Positions 45,218 through 54,692 of a stretch of DNA of 64,000 bases are shown piece by piece (position 1 is the stretch's first letter; each line of letters starts with the position of its first letter). The stretch is from the NCBI GenBank assembly GCA_027487775.1, contig JAIYCY010000032.1, positions 1 through 64,000 on the forward strand, in the 5' to 3' direction. Position numbers and translations under genes: made by a program. The stretch comes from Planctomycetaceae bacterium. GTDB taxonomy: Bacteria; Planctomycetota; Phycisphaerae; Tepidisphaerales; Tepidisphaeraceae. The notes beneath the pieces are model-generated. The model did not search any database. It was given only the letters and a program-made list of their open reading frames with translations, and was not told where the DNA came from.

Positions 45218-46999
45218 ATGAGTACGATCGCCCCAGATATCCGCGTGCCGAGCCAGCCTTCCGGCGAGGCACCCAAGCATCATTACCTCAACCACACCAA
45301 GGGCGTGCTCTCCTGGTTGCTCACGCTCGACCATAAACGCATCGGCCTGATGTATATGGTCGCGGTGTTGGCTGCGTTCCTGATCGGCGGGATCTTTGCG
45401 GTCCTGCTGCGTCTGGAACTCTTTCACCCTGACCCGACCTTCAACTCAGATCCCACCAAAGCGTGGGACCTCTACAACCACTTCTTCACGCTCCACGGCG
45501 CGGTGATGGTTTTCATGTTCATTATCCCTGCCGTCCCCGCAATCCTCGGGAACTTCGTCCTGCCGATCATGCTCGGCGCCAAGGACGTCGCTTTTCCACG
45601 GCTGAATCTCGCAAGCTTTTGGGTCTACGTTCTTGGCGGGCTCTTTTTGCTCTATGTTCTATTCGGTGGGGTTCTTTACATTGCGACCTACGACGAGATC
45701 ACCGGAACCGGAATCCGTCTGCCAGGCGGATTCGGACTTGATACAGGCTGGACTTTCTACACGCCCTATTCGACCAGCGCCGGCGGAACGCAGTCGGGCG
45801 TCATTGCCGCTACAATGGGCGTCTTCATCCTTGGTTTCAGTTCCATTCTGACCGGATTGAACTTCATCGCAACCATTCACATGCTGCGTCCCAAGGGCAT
45901 GACTTGGTTCCGCCTGCCTCTGTTTCTGTGGGCGCTCTACTCCACATCGCTGATTCAGGTGCTTGCAACGCCGGTCCTCGCGATCACGCTGCTTCTCCTG
46001 CTCGCCGAAAGAATTCTGCGGATTGGCATCTTCGATCCGTCCATCGGCGGTGATCCTGTTCTATACCAGCACTTTTTCTGGTTTTACTCACACCCTGCGG
46101 TGTACATCATGGTGCTGCCGGCGCTGGGCGTGATCTCCGAACTGATCACCACCTTCAGCCGTCGCCATATCTTCGGCTACCACTTCATCGCCATCAGTTC
46201 TGTGGCCATCGCGTTGCTCGGGTTCCTCGTATGGGGCCACCACATGTTCACCAGCGGCCAGAGCGCGTTGACCAACGCGATCTTCTCGCTGATCACATTC
46301 AGCGTCGCGATCCCATCGGCGGTCAAAGTGTTTAATTGGGTTGCAACCCTTTGGGGAGGAAGTATCCACCTTCGCACACCGATGATCTACGCCCTCTGTT
46401 TCATTGGGCTCTTCGTCATCGGCGGACTCACAGGTTTGCACCTTGGTACGCTCTCGACCGACATCCACCTGCACGACACCTATTTCGTTGTCGCCCACTT
46501 CCACTATGTCATGGTCGGCTCTTCGCTCTTTGCCTTCCTCGGCGGGATGTATTACTGGTTCCCGAAGATGTTCGGCAAGATGTACAGCGAGCGTTGGGGC
46601 ATCGTCGGTGCGATCATCACCTATGTTGGCTTCAACCTCACCTTCTTCGTGCAGTTCATCGCCGGTGCTCAGGGCATGCCGCGCCGCTACGCCAGTTACC
46701 CCGACGGCTATACGATCTACCACCAGATCAGCACCGTCGGTGCACTGGTTGTCAGTGTGGGTCTGTTCATGATCCTCTTCAACTGGCTGCATGGTCTGAT
46801 CAAGGGCAAACCTGCACCTGCGAATCCTTGGGGCGGAAACACACTCGAATGGCAGACCTCCAGCCCGCCCCCGCATGACAACTTCGCAACCACCCCCGAG
46901 GTAGGCGATCCGTATGACATGCACGAATGGGAAGAGGACAAGCGAACAGGTGCGTGGACGAAGGTGCCAGGCAAAGCCGCTCCAGCCCATGCCCACTGA
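45218..46999 (+). CDS. coxA: Cytochrome c oxidase subunit I, type A2
   Basis: 593 residues, 12 helices. Heme a ligand H93 in [10 protein letters not shown]; CuB ligands H292 in [14 protein letters not shown] and H341/H342 in [10 protein letters not shown]; heme a3/heme a ligands H427/H429 in [14 protein letters not shown]. The cross-linked Tyr is Y296. The motif YSHPAV, in place of GHPEV, marks an A2-type oxidase that lacks the helix-VI glutamate of A1 enzymes. RBS GAGG, 8 bases before the ATG. It is the catalytic subunit reducing O2 to water with proton pumping. Confidence 0.97.
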   Translation: MSTIAPDIRVPSQPSGEAPKHHYLNHTKGVLSWLLTLDHKRIGLMYMVAVLAAFLIGGIFAVLLRLELFHPDPTFNSDPTKAWDLYNHFFTLHGAVMVFMFIIPAVPAILGNFVLPIMLGAKDVAFPRLNLASFWVYVLGGLFLLYVLFGGVLYIATYDEITGTGIRLPGGFGLDTGWTFYTPYSTSAGGTQSGVIAATMGVFILGFSSILTGLNFIATIHMLRPKGMTWFRLPLFLWALYSTSLIQVLATPVLAITLLLLLAERILRIGIFDPSIGGDPVLYQHFFWFYSHPAVYIMVLPALGVISELITTFSRRHIFGYHFIAISSVAIALLGFLVWGHHMFTSGQSALTNAIFSLITFSVAIPSAVKVFNWVATLWGGSIHLRTPMIYALCFIGLFVIGGLTGLHLGTLSTDIHLHDTYFVVAHFHYVMVGSSLFAFLGGMYYWFPKMFGKMYSERWGIVGAIITYVGFNLTFFVQFIAGAQGMPRRYASYPDGYTIYHQISTVGALVVSVGLFMILFNWLHGLIKGKPAPANPWGGNTLEWQTSSPPPHDNFATTPEVGDPYDMHEWEEDKRTGAWTKVPGKAAPAHAH

Positions 47000-47102
47000 T
47001 CTTGTCCAAATGACAACCTTTGTTCGATCGATACCCACACTGGACTGAAGAACGAAACTCAAAAGTCCGCGGCACACGACCCTAAACGATTCAGGAATCC
47101 CC

Positions 47103-48071
47103 ATGAGCACCGCCCACGCCGATTCTCATGCAGCTTCGCACAATGCCTCCGGGCATGGCCACGAGGCTCACCCGGCCCATCTTGCCCACCATTTCGACAC
47201 GCCCGAGCAACAGCTTTTCACCAGCAAGCTCGGCATGTGGTCCTTCCTCGCCACCGAAATCCTGATGTTCGGCGGACTCTTCGTCGCCTACGCGGTGCTG
47301 CGTCACAACAACCCGGACGTGTTCCTCTGGTCGCACAAGGCTCTGGACACCAACCTTGGCGCGATCAACACCGCCGTCCTCCTCGCCTCCAGCTTTACCA
47401 TGGCTTGGGGCGTTCGAGCCGCCCAACTTGGTCAGCGAAGGCTCCTGCTCCTGATGCTCGCGCTGACCTTCCTCGGCGGAGTCGGCTTCATGGCCATCAA
47501 GGGCGTCGAATACAAATCCAAGTGGGAAAAACACCTCTTCCCCGGCAAGCTCAACGTGCTCAACGCGCAGTTTGCCTACGGCGACGGCTCGCCGGAAGCG
47601 ATCGCGGCAGTCAAGGCCAAAACCATCACCTATGTGGATTCGCACGGATCGACCCCGCACGGTGATCACCACGCCCCCGTTCAAGTGAAGATCGGAACAC
47701 CAGTCTATGATCCCAATCGCGGCAGCAGCGATGAGGCGAAGGTCGTTCCTCCCACATTCGTCCCTGGCGGCACGAATCTCTCTGCCTTGGGCACGGACAA
47801 AGGCGGACATCAGTACGCGACCTACAACGAGCTCCAAACCCCGGACCAAAACAAGATCAACTCGTTCTTCAGCATTTACTTCATGATGACAGGCCTGCAC
47901 GCCATCCACGTGCTCATCGGTATGGGCCTCCTTGCCTGGCTCTTTTTCCGGGCACTCGGCGGAGCCTTCTCACCTGCTTATTACACGCCCGTCGATCTCG
48001 GCGGGCTCTATTGGCACTTGGTCGACTTGATCTGGATCTTCCTCTTCCCGCTTCTCTATCTCATCCACTGA
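47103..48071 (+). CDS. coxC: Cytochrome c oxidase subunit III with large inserted loop
   Basis: 322 residues. The His-rich N-terminus (SHAASHNASGHGHEAHPAHL) is followed by five helices: KLGMWSFLATEILMFGGLFVAY, NTAVLLASSFTMAWGV, LLLLMLALTFLGGVGFMAIKG, NSFFSIYFMMTGLHAIHVLIGMGLL and GGLYWHLVDLIWIFLFPLLYLIH. Between helices 3 and 4 there is a hydrophilic insert of roughly 110 residues (about 145-255). The first and last stretches are subunit III signatures. It stabilises subunit I. The insert is unusual against standard subunit III of about 200-260 residues. Confidence 0.93.
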   Translation: MSTAHADSHAASHNASGHGHEAHPAHLAHHFDTPEQQLFTSKLGMWSFLATEILMFGGLFVAYAVLRHNNPDVFLWSHKALDTNLGAINTAVLLASSFTMAWGVRAAQLGQRRLLLLMLALTFLGGVGFMAIKGVEYKSKWEKHLFPGKLNVLNAQFAYGDGSPEAIAAVKAKTITYVDSHGSTPHGDHHAPVQVKIGTPVYDPNRGSSDEAKVVPPTFVPGGTNLSALGTDKGGHQYATYNELQTPDQNKINSFFSIYFMMTGLHAIHVLIGMGLLAWLFFRALGGAFSPAYYTPVDLGGLYWHLVDLIWIFLFPLLYLIH

Positions 48072-48172
48072 TCTTGTCCGAGAGTACATTGGCCTGATGA
48101 AAGAAGTCCTAAGTCTGAACGGTTGGAGTTGCGTCGGCCGGTCCCATTCAAACCCTTTCTCGCGAATTCTCT

Positions 48173-48649
48173 ATGTCACACGATCACGCATCCGCTCAGG
48201 GCAGTTCTCAAGTGGGCAATGATGGCCATGGTTCAGGCCATAAGGCCGGCCACACCGCTCATGCTCATCACATCGTTCCGCTCTGGTTACTCACTGCCAT
48301 CTTCGTGGCACTGCTCGTACTGACCTATCTCACAGTCGCGGTCACGAAAGTCGACGGAAATCAAATCAACATCCCGTCGTTCAACATTATCGTCGCACTG
48401 CTTATCGCCGTTGTGAAGGCTGTACTCGTCTGCCTTTACTTCATGCACCTTCGTTGGGATTCTCCATTCAATTCTCTACTTGTGATTGGCTCAATTCTTT
48501 TCGTGGGGCTGTTTATCGCCTTCACCATCATCGATACGAGCAGCTACAAAAAGACCTTCACGCCGCCTGGTGGATTCAGCCCGCCCACTCAGATCGCGCC
48601 CCCCGCGGCAACAGCAGAGCCTGCCCCGGCGGCCTCTGAGGCTCCTTGA
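48173..48649 (+). CDS. coxD: Cytochrome c oxidase subunit IV (prokaryotic type)
   Basis: 158 residues. A His-rich N-terminus (HGSGHKAGHTAHAHH) precedes three helices: WLLTAIFVALLVLTYLTVAV near residue 42, INIPSFNIIVALLIAVVKAVLVCLYFMHL near 65, NSLLVIGSILFVGLFIAFTII near 103. VKAVLVCLYFMHLRWDSP is a subunit IV signature. The C-terminal 30 residues are Pro/Ala-rich. It is followed by a terminator-like hairpin, so it may end the main transcript. Confidence 0.93.
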   Translation: MSHDHASAQGSSQVGNDGHGSGHKAGHTAHAHHIVPLWLLTAIFVALLVLTYLTVAVTKVDGNQINIPSFNIIVALLIAVVKAVLVCLYFMHLRWDSPFNSLLVIGSILFVGLFIAFTIIDTSSYKKTFTPPGGFSPPTQIAPPAATAEPAPAASEAP

Positions 48650-48697
48650 GCAGCGTGCATTCCGCACTCTATCGTCATTCGACAAAGTTCGAGCCTG

Positions 48698-48736
48698 AAA
48701 GGTGGCGCCCGGCAAACGGCACCACCTTTTTCGTTT
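48698..48736 (+). terminator. Intrinsic terminator-like hairpin after coxD
   Basis: AAAGGTGG pairs with CCACCTTT, with one C-A mismatch and then GCC/GGC inside, an 8-base loop, and a run TTTTT after it. This is a plausible intrinsic terminator 49 bases past coxD. It argues that the second subunit III-like gene downstream has its own promoter or depends on read-through, and against a start at 48738. Confidence 0.7.
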
Positions 48737-48824
48737 CATGACCTTTGATATCAACTGCGCGGCCGATGGGCCTATCATTTGGCAGTCATATCTGTCGTAC
48801 ATCCAACCATTCGCAGGCGTAACA

Positions 48825-49493
48825 ATGACACTCGGCACACTTTTGAATCCCGGCCCACAACAGCCTCTGCCCCGCGGCACTGGAACGCTTGCCCTTTGGT
48901 GGTTTTTGAGTGGGCTTTCGATGCTGTTTGGCGCGAGCATGATCGCGTACATCATCATTCGGATTGCCCGGGCCAACGTTGAACGCGCCGCTGAGCTGGG
49001 CGTGCCAGCCATCCCCTTTGGCACTTACGAACTCCCGCCGGCTCTCTGGCTTAGCACCCTCCTCGTGCTGGCGGCCAGTGTGACAATCCAGCTCGCTGTT
49101 ACTTCCGTGCGACGCGAGCGTCAGACTGAGCTGCGTCGTTGGACGCTCGTCACGCTCATTCTGGGCGCGGCGTTCTGCATCATTCAGACCCCAAGCATGA
49201 TCGATCTGGTTCGCAATCACTACGCCGAGGTCGAACGCGTGAGCGCCATCGCCACCGCCGCGGGCAGCAATATTGCACCGTCTCCCCTGCTCGGCGTGAT
49301 CTTCGTCCTGATTCTGCTGCATGCGTTACACGTCGTCGGCGGACTCATTCATCTCGTTGTGATCCATGTCGGAGCGATGCGGCATCGTTACGACCACGAG
49401 TTTTACGCTCCGGTCAAACACGCGGCCCTTTACTGGCACTTTCTTGATGTTGTATGGATCTTCATGTTTGCGACGCTTTCGATCTTTGGATAA
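48825..49493 (+). CDS. Second heme-copper oxidase subunit III-like protein
   Basis: 222 residues from the ATG at 48825 (MTLGTLLNPGPQQPLPRGTG); an upstream ATG at 48738 lies in the T-run of the terminator and is unlikely. Five helices: LALWWFLSGLSMLFGASMIAYIII, PPALWLSTLLVLAASVTIQLAV, TLVTLILGAAFCIIQTPSM, LLGVIFVLILLHALHVVGGLIHLVVI and HAALYWHFLDVVWIFMFATLSIF. YWHFLDVVWIF is the subunit III signature. It is closer to the standard length than coxC. The role of two subunit III forms is unclear; alternate assembly or a different oxidase partner are possibilities. Confidence 0.88.
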   Translation: MTLGTLLNPGPQQPLPRGTGTLALWWFLSGLSMLFGASMIAYIIIRIARANVERAAELGVPAIPFGTYELPPALWLSTLLVLAASVTIQLAVTSVRRERQTELRRWTLVTLILGAAFCIIQTPSMIDLVRNHYAEVERVSAIATAAGSNIAPSPLLGVIFVLILLHALHVVGGLIHLVVIHVGAMRHRYDHEFYAPVKHAALYWHFLDVVWIFMFATLSIFG

Positions 49494-49652
49494 TCCAAGA
49501 GATCAAAAGCGCGAGTCGCACAGACGAATCGACGCGAGCATTGTCCGATTCCAAGCCGTCACGATCTGATGCTGGTCTTTGGGCAGCGACATGGCCCGCC
49601 ACATGATCCTGAACCAAGCCCGCAGCGTGACTTGTGGTTCTCAATCCGGACT

Positions 49653-50795
49653 TCACCAGACAAGCGGCCGCTCGGATTCGCGTCCATCGATCCCAAGCCC
49701 CCTCAAGATCAGATCGCAGAGCCCCGAAAGTGGCACATTGCGTCCTGACCGCACCGATTCATAATGATTAAGCAACCGCCTCCACCGATCCACGCGGGCC
49801 GCGTCGACAAGATCGCACTTGCTGAGCACGCACTTCACGCGATCGAATCGATAAAGCATCTCGAGTTGCAGTTTCGCGTCGATTGATCCGCCTTCGGGAT
49901 CGATCGAAACGTCGATCACAAGCAAGACGACCCCTGCCTGTTCGATTGCACACCGGCTCGATTCAATCGCCTCGGCTTCGATCGTGTCATTGGTCTCGCG
50001 TACGCCAGGCGTATCGAGGAGTCGAACGCGCACCCCATCAAGCTCGGCCTCATGTTCGACCCAATCCCGTGTGGTGCCGGCCGTCGGGCTGACAATCGAT
50101 CCCTCCCGCCCGAGCAAGCGGTTTGCAAGCGTGCTCTTGCCCGCATTCGGAATGCCGACAATCGCGACAGTCGGCGAACCACGTAGCCCCAGCAGATTCC
50201 CCATTGCACGATCCGACCTGATGAAGTCGAGTTCTCGCCGCTTAAGCGCTTCCCAATCGACCGGATCTGACTCCATCGTGCGCCTTGCATCGCGCCATCG
50301 CATGATCCGTGCCCGCCACGCGCTAGTTTGCGAGAGGAGCACCGACAACGCCCTCTGCGTCGGCGCGATCGACACATCCGCTTCGATCTTCCTTTCCAGT
50401 TGCTGAGCGAACACCCGCTCGTCTTCACAAACCTGATCCACACCACGCGGGGTCAGCACAACATGCCATGGAAGATCGATCGACGCGGCTTCGTGGTGTT
50501 CCAGCATAAAACCGTCGCGCAAGGCTAGCCGGATCACGGCCTCCACCACCCACGCACCGCCGTGCAAACTCAGCTCAAGATCATCCTCTGCATGCCGCAG
50601 CGCGACGGGATCATCGATCACGCCCTCCTCGTCGCAGAGTTCGACGTGCGTCAATCGCCCTTGAGGGACGTCGCGCGAGATTCGTCGCCGAATGAATTCA
50701 GCGACGCGATGCCCGCGAATTCTTACCACCGCAATCGCCGCAGTTCCCGGCGCAGTGAGGAGCCTAACGGAGTTGCCCTGGGCCTTGTCAGACAT
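49653..50795 (-). CDS. MnmE/TrmE-like GTPase, shortened
   Basis: 380 residues. The N-terminal part (NSVRLLTAPGTAAIAVVRIRG) matches the MnmE tetrahydrofolate-binding domain; helical region then a G domain: G1 GIPNAGKST (214-222), G2 TAGTTRDWVE, G3 DTPGV (261-265), G4 SKCD near residue 335. True MnmE proteins have about 450 residues and end in a C-terminal CIGK-type motif needed for tRNA modification. This one ends in DLILRGLGIDGRESERPLVW, with no such motif, and lacks the C-terminal half of the helical domain. A GTPase fold is secure; whether it modifies tRNA-U34 is doubtful. It follows the small TM gene in the arabinose block. Confidence 0.8.
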   Translation of the reverse strand: MSDKAQGNSVRLLTAPGTAAIAVVRIRGHRVAEFIRRRISRDVPQGRLTHVELCDEEGVIDDPVALRHAEDDLELSLHGGAWVVEAVIRLALRDGFMLEHHEAASIDLPWHVVLTPRGVDQVCEDERVFAQQLERKIEADVSIAPTQRALSVLLSQTSAWRARIMRWRDARRTMESDPVDWEALKRRELDFIRSDRAMGNLLGLRGSPTVAIVGIPNAGKSTLANRLLGREGSIVSPTAGTTRDWVEHEAELDGVRVRLLDTPGVRETNDTIEAEAIESSRCAIEQAGVVLLVIDVSIDPEGGSIDAKLQLEMLYRFDRVKCVLSKCDLVDAARVDRWRRLLNHYESVRSGRNVPLSGLCDLILRGLGIDGRESERPLVW

Positions 50796-50864
50796 CGATT
50801 CACTTCAGGCGCAAAGACTCAACATCCGCCGGTAGCCATCTGGCTGGGTCACGCAACGATCGGC

Positions 50865-51080
50865 TCACCGCATCTCGATCGGCTCGCCATGCAGCAGGAT
50901 CGCGGCGAGTACATGCATGAGAATCGGCATACCAACGATCATAAAAAGACAGACAGCCAGCACGATCCACTTCTTCCGACGCATTCGACGCTCGTCGTCG
51001 GTCAATTCGTTCTGACGATTGGTTGGATCCAGCCCGTTGCTCACTTCCGACCCTCGCTTCGATTCCAGCCCGTCATTCAT
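50865..51080 (-). CDS. Small single-pass membrane protein, unknown function
   Basis: A 71-residue reading frame starting MNDGLESKRGSEVSNG, with GGAG two bases before the ATG (a rather tight spacing). A charged N-terminal region (DDERRMRRKKW) precedes one membrane helix (IVLAVCLFMIVGMPILMHVLAAILL). It starts 16 bases after the stop of the P-loop fusion gene and ends 69 bases before the GTPase gene, so it is in one transcription unit. The frame is open further upstream to 51260, but that part overlaps the neighbouring gene. Function unknown. Confidence 0.6.
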   Translation of the reverse strand: MNDGLESKRGSEVSNGLDPTNRQNELTDDERRMRRKKWIVLAVCLFMIVGMPILMHVLAAILLHGEPIEMR

Positions 51081-51096
51081 CGCTCCGATTCGATGG

Positions 51097-52182
51097 TTAC
51101 TTGATGTATCCCTTTTGTCGAAAGTATGCGGAAGCTTCATCAAGGCTCTTGAAGACTTTGTTGGCGGTCTCGGTGATGAACGGACTCGGGATGCCGCGAC
51201 ACGCCCAGACGACGTAGACCTCTTTGCCTCCCTCGAAGGCGTGATGCAATTCACGTTCAACGCCGCTCGACAAGGCGGGCTTGCCGTTGGGGAGTTCGGG
51301 CACCAGACTCACGATCATGTCTGACTGATCGACCATCTTGAAATCACGTGCATAGATCTGGCCCATGATGTCGCCGGAGATTTGCAGGACTTCATCGGTT
51401 GAGAATGTGGTTTTGCCGAATGGTGTATCGACTTCAAGAGTCTCCTGGCCTGCTTCCTTTGCCTTTGTCGCCTGCAGGTGCAGAACAAACTCATCCACAT
51501 CGCCCGGATCAAACGTAATGAAGTGCTCAGCCAGTTGTGCACGGAAGGCGTCGATTTCGCGAAGCGTATCTGGCAAATCCATCACGTGACTCATCGGAAA
51601 ACTCGGATAGACCTTCTTTCGTTTTTCACGCTCAAAGATCAGCCGATACGCCGTCTTGCTTGTCATCTGCCCTCGGCCGCGCGATACGACGAAGAAATGT
51701 CCATGCCCCCTGAGAATGTTGGCCAGGATTTCCGTCGCCAGCGTCTCTTCTTCACGCCACATCATGATGTCTTTAAGCGTGTGATCGATTTCGTGATCCG
51801 TGCTGAGCCGATGATGAACCGTCTCGGCATTATCCATCAGGCTGAGATAGACATCGGCGTTGAACTCCTTCATCTGGTCATAGTCGAATGCACTGAATAG
51901 TCCGTGGCGCCAGCGGAAGGTCGCGTGCGTATTGACGATGACATGCTCATGCTTGTCGGCGATCTTCAGGACCTCTTTGAACACCGCCCGACGAAGCGTG
52001 TTAAGTCGCGAGATGGGGAGATTCAGAATCCGTCCCTTCGGAACGTCTGGCGCCTCGGCATACATCATCTGTCCGATGTGGCACACCTTGACGTCGATGC
52101 CATTCTTCCTGGCCTCTTCTTGAACGGCATCGAGGTAAGCTCCCTTATCCACGCCAACTTGACCGGTCACGATCGCACGCAT
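51097..52182 (-). CDS. P-loop NTPase with C-terminal nucleoside deoxyribosyltransferase-like domain
   Basis: About 361 residues from the ATG at 52182 (MRAIVTGQVGVDKGAYLDAV), with GAGAGG about 9 bases upstream. GQVGVDKG (7-14) is a relaxed Walker A like that of adenylate-kinase-type proteins; NTHATFRWRHG and HHRLSTDHEIDH follow in the kinase-like part. The C-terminal 80 residues (DQSDMIVSLVPELPNGKPALSSGVERELHHAFEGGKEVYVVWAC) have the rhythm of nucleoside 2-deoxyribosyltransferase domains, including a Ser-Gly-x-Glu turn. The fusion suggests nucleotide or nucleoside binding; no reaction can be assigned. It is the next gene after araD in the arabinose operon, 150 bases downstream. Confidence 0.75.
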   Translation of the reverse strand: MRAIVTGQVGVDKGAYLDAVQEEARKNGIDVKVCHIGQMMYAEAPDVPKGRILNLPISRLNTLRRAVFKEVLKIADKHEHVIVNTHATFRWRHGLFSAFDYDQMKEFNADVYLSLMDNAETVHHRLSTDHEIDHTLKDIMMWREEETLATEILANILRGHGHFFVVSRGRGQMTSKTAYRLIFEREKRKKVYPSFPMSHVMDLPDTLREIDAFRAQLAEHFITFDPGDVDEFVLHLQATKAKEAGQETLEVDTPFGKTTFSTDEVLQISGDIMGQIYARDFKMVDQSDMIVSLVPELPNGKPALSSGVERELHHAFEGGKEVYVVWACRGIPSPFITETANKVFKSLDEASAYFRQKGYIK

Positions 52183-52332
52183 ACTTGAAACCTCTCGCTC
52201 ACGCAGCGCGCCGGACCGGGCCAACAGGCCAAGTCGAGGCTGCCGCTCGATAGACCTGTGATGGTATCCTGCCTGCGGGTGATCATAAAGGAGAAATCGA
52301 AATCAACGACCGCCGACCATCTGTTGATCGCG

Positions 52333-53049
52333 TTACGATTTCTGATCACCAGACTGACCGTAGTAGGCTTTGGCACCGTGTTTCCGCAGAAAGTGCTTGT
52401 CCAATAATACTTGCGACACCGGCAGCAAATCAGGCTTGAGCATCAGGCTCTGCATCGCCATCTGGGCTGAGAATTCGAGCACGATCGCATTTTCCACCGC
52501 TTTAGCTGGGCTACTCCCCCATGCGAATGGAGCATGGCTGGCTACCAACACGCCGGGCACTTGCATCGGATCGATCTTGGCTTGTTCGAATCGCTCGACG
52601 ATGACCCGACCTGTATTCAGTTCGTAGTCCGTCTTGATCTCATCAGGACGCATCTCGCGGGTCACTGGAATCTCGCCGTAGAAGTTATCTGCGTGCGTTG
52701 TCCCGAAGCATGGTATGCCTCGTCGTGCTTGTGCAAAGCTGGTCGCGTGTGTCGAATGCGTATGCACAACTGCAGCGACACCGGCAAACGCGCGGTAGAG
52801 ATGCAGATGCGTCGGTGTGTCTGACGAGGGCCGAAAACGCCCATCGACGACCTCGCCGCTCGCGATCGAGAGCACGACGATGTCGTCCACCTTCAGTACG
52901 TCGTAGGGCACGCCGCTGGGCTTGATCGCCATCACGCCAACATCCCGGTCGGCGGCGCTTGCGTTACCCCAGGTCAGCACGACGAGCCCCGCCTTCACCA
53001 GATCGAGATTGGCACGGAACACTTGTTCTTTAAGTTGCTCGTACGCCAT
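52333..53049 (-). CDS. araD: L-ribulose-5-phosphate 4-epimerase
   Basis: 238 residues from the ATG at 53049 (MAYEQLKEQVFRANL), with GGAG 8 bases upstream. It converts L-ribulose 5-phosphate into D-xylulose 5-phosphate. Zinc ligands H96, H98 and H172 lie in VVHTHSTHATSFAQA and VLVASHAPFAWG, and the catalytic Asp is D121 in THADNFYGEIPVTR. It follows araA after 57 bases in the canonical araB-araA-araD order and completes the arabinose pathway. Confidence 0.96.
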   Translation of the reverse strand: MAYEQLKEQVFRANLDLVKAGLVVLTWGNASAADRDVGVMAIKPSGVPYDVLKVDDIVVLSIASGEVVDGRFRPSSDTPTHLHLYRAFAGVAAVVHTHSTHATSFAQARRGIPCFGTTHADNFYGEIPVTREMRPDEIKTDYELNTGRVIVERFEQAKIDPMQVPGVLVASHAPFAWGSSPAKAVENAIVLEFSAQMAMQSLMLKPDLLPVSQVLLDKHFLRKHGAKAYYGQSGDQKS

Positions 53050-53106
53050 CACACATCTCCCTGATGAATACTCGTCCACGCCGCTTCACTCGATTGAATC
53101 GTCACA

Positions 53107-54621
53107 TCAAGCCCCAAGCCCGGGCACTAGATGGTAGAACACTTCGTTGTTGCGCAGCGTCTGACGGAGCGATTCGAGCCTGGTGTCGGCGTCGATCGTC
53201 ACGATCTCCACACCGGCGATTTCTGCAAAGTCGCGGAAGTGTTCGGTCGAAAGTGCATAGCTATAGACCGTGTGATGCGCCCCGCCGGCATAGATCCACG
53301 ACGCGAGTGCCGTCTTGAAGTCCGGGCGGCATTTCCACACCGCCCTCGCGACCGGCAGTTTGGGCAGCGGCTCAGGCGGATCGATTGCGTCCACCTGATT
53401 GACGATCAGGCGAAACCGATTGCCCAGATCGATCAACGACGCGTTGATCGCTTCGCCCGCCGGAGCGTTAAAGACCAGCCGAACGGGGTCTGCCTTCCCT
53501 CCGATGCCGAGCGGGTGACATTCCAGCATCGGCTTGCCGCTCGCAATGCTGGGGCAAATTTCAAGCATGTGAGAACCGAGCACCAGCGGATTCTTTGGAT
53601 CCATGTGGTAGGTGTAATCCTCCATAAAACTCGTGCCCAGCTTCAATCCACGCGCCATCGTCTTGCTCGCACGTAGCAGGGCGCACGTCTTCCAATCACC
53701 CTCCGCCCCGAATCCATAACCATCGTGCATGAGCCGTTGCACGGCTAGGCCGGGCAGTTGCTTGAGCCCGTGCAGGTCTTCGAATGTCGTCGTAAAGCCT
53801 TTGAATGCGCCCGAGGAAAGAAACGCACGAAGCCCCAGCTCGATTCTGGCACCCTCGCGAAGCGATTCATGCCGCGATCCGCCCTTCCGCAAATCTGTCG
53901 AGATGTTGTACTGATCTTCATAGGTCGAGACGAGTTGGTTAATCGCCTGATCGCTGACATCGTTGATGAGCTTCGCGACATCGCCCACACCAAAGCCGTT
54001 GACCGAGAATCCGAACTTCGCTTCGGCGGCGACTTTGTCTCCTTCGGTGACGGCGACAAATCGCATGTTGTCGCCGATACGAGCGATTTTCGCCCCCTGC
54101 AGGTCCGCCCATCCCATGGCCGCCCGCGTCCAGGCTGCCATGCGTTCCAGTGCTTCTGGATCGGTCCAATGTCCGACCACGACCTTTCGCTTCAGTCGCA
54201 TCCGAGTATGCATGAACCCTGCCTCACGGTCGCCGTGCGCGGCCTGATTCAGATTCATGAAATCCATGTCGATCGTCGACCACGGAAGATCGCGATTGAA
54301 CTGCGTATGGAGATGCAGCATCGGTTTGGCAAAACCCTGCAGCCCGCCGATCCACATCTTGGCCGGAGAGAACGTGTGCATCCACAACACCACGCCGATG
54401 CACGATGTCGCATGAGCCGCCTCCATGCACGTCGCTCGAATCTCCTCAGGTGTGGTCAGGATGGGTCGCGCCACCAGCGTCACCGGCAACTTGCCCGACG
54501 CATTGATCCCCGCGACCAATTCACGCGCGTTGGCAGCCACCTGCTTGAGCGCTTCTGGCCCGTACAGATGCTGACTTCCGGTCAAGAACCAAATCTCCTG
54601 CTTTACGGTTTCGCTGTTCAT
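53107..54621 (-). CDS. araA: L-arabinose isomerase
   Basis: 504 residues from the ATG at 54621 ([21 protein letters not shown]), the family-length form; the longer frame to 54696 overlaps araB. The characteristic stretches are [17 protein letters not shown] near 77, [34 protein letters not shown] near 100, [16 protein letters not shown] near 200 and a C-terminal [24 protein letters not shown]. It converts L-arabinose to L-ribulose and needs a divalent metal. Only a weak RBS is seen. It lies 71 bases after araB. Confidence 0.97.
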   Translation of the reverse strand: MNSETVKQEIWFLTGSQHLYGPEALKQVAANARELVAGINASGKLPVTLVARPILTTPEEIRATCMEAAHATSCIGVVLWMHTFSPAKMWIGGLQGFAKPMLHLHTQFNRDLPWSTIDMDFMNLNQAAHGDREAGFMHTRMRLKRKVVVGHWTDPEALERMAAWTRAAMGWADLQGAKIARIGDNMRFVAVTEGDKVAAEAKFGFSVNGFGVGDVAKLINDVSDQAINQLVSTYEDQYNISTDLRKGGSRHESLREGARIELGLRAFLSSGAFKGFTTTFEDLHGLKQLPGLAVQRLMHDGYGFGAEGDWKTCALLRASKTMARGLKLGTSFMEDYTYHMDPKNPLVLGSHMLEICPSIASGKPMLECHPLGIGGKADPVRLVFNAPAGEAINASLIDLGNRFRLIVNQVDAIDPPEPLPKLPVARAVWKCRPDFKTALASWIYAGGAHHTVYSYALSTEHFRDFAEIAGVEIVTIDADTRLESLRQTLRNNEVFYHLVPGLGA

Positions 54622-54692
54622 TTTGTTCTCGTTCTCTTGAGTATGCCCATCAAGTCTACATCGCCACGTCGATACGATTTCGCAGAGTCTCT

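Noticed and set aside
46088..47110. 340-residue minus-strand reading frame over coxA
   Set aside because: coxA is certain; this is a shadow with no domain.
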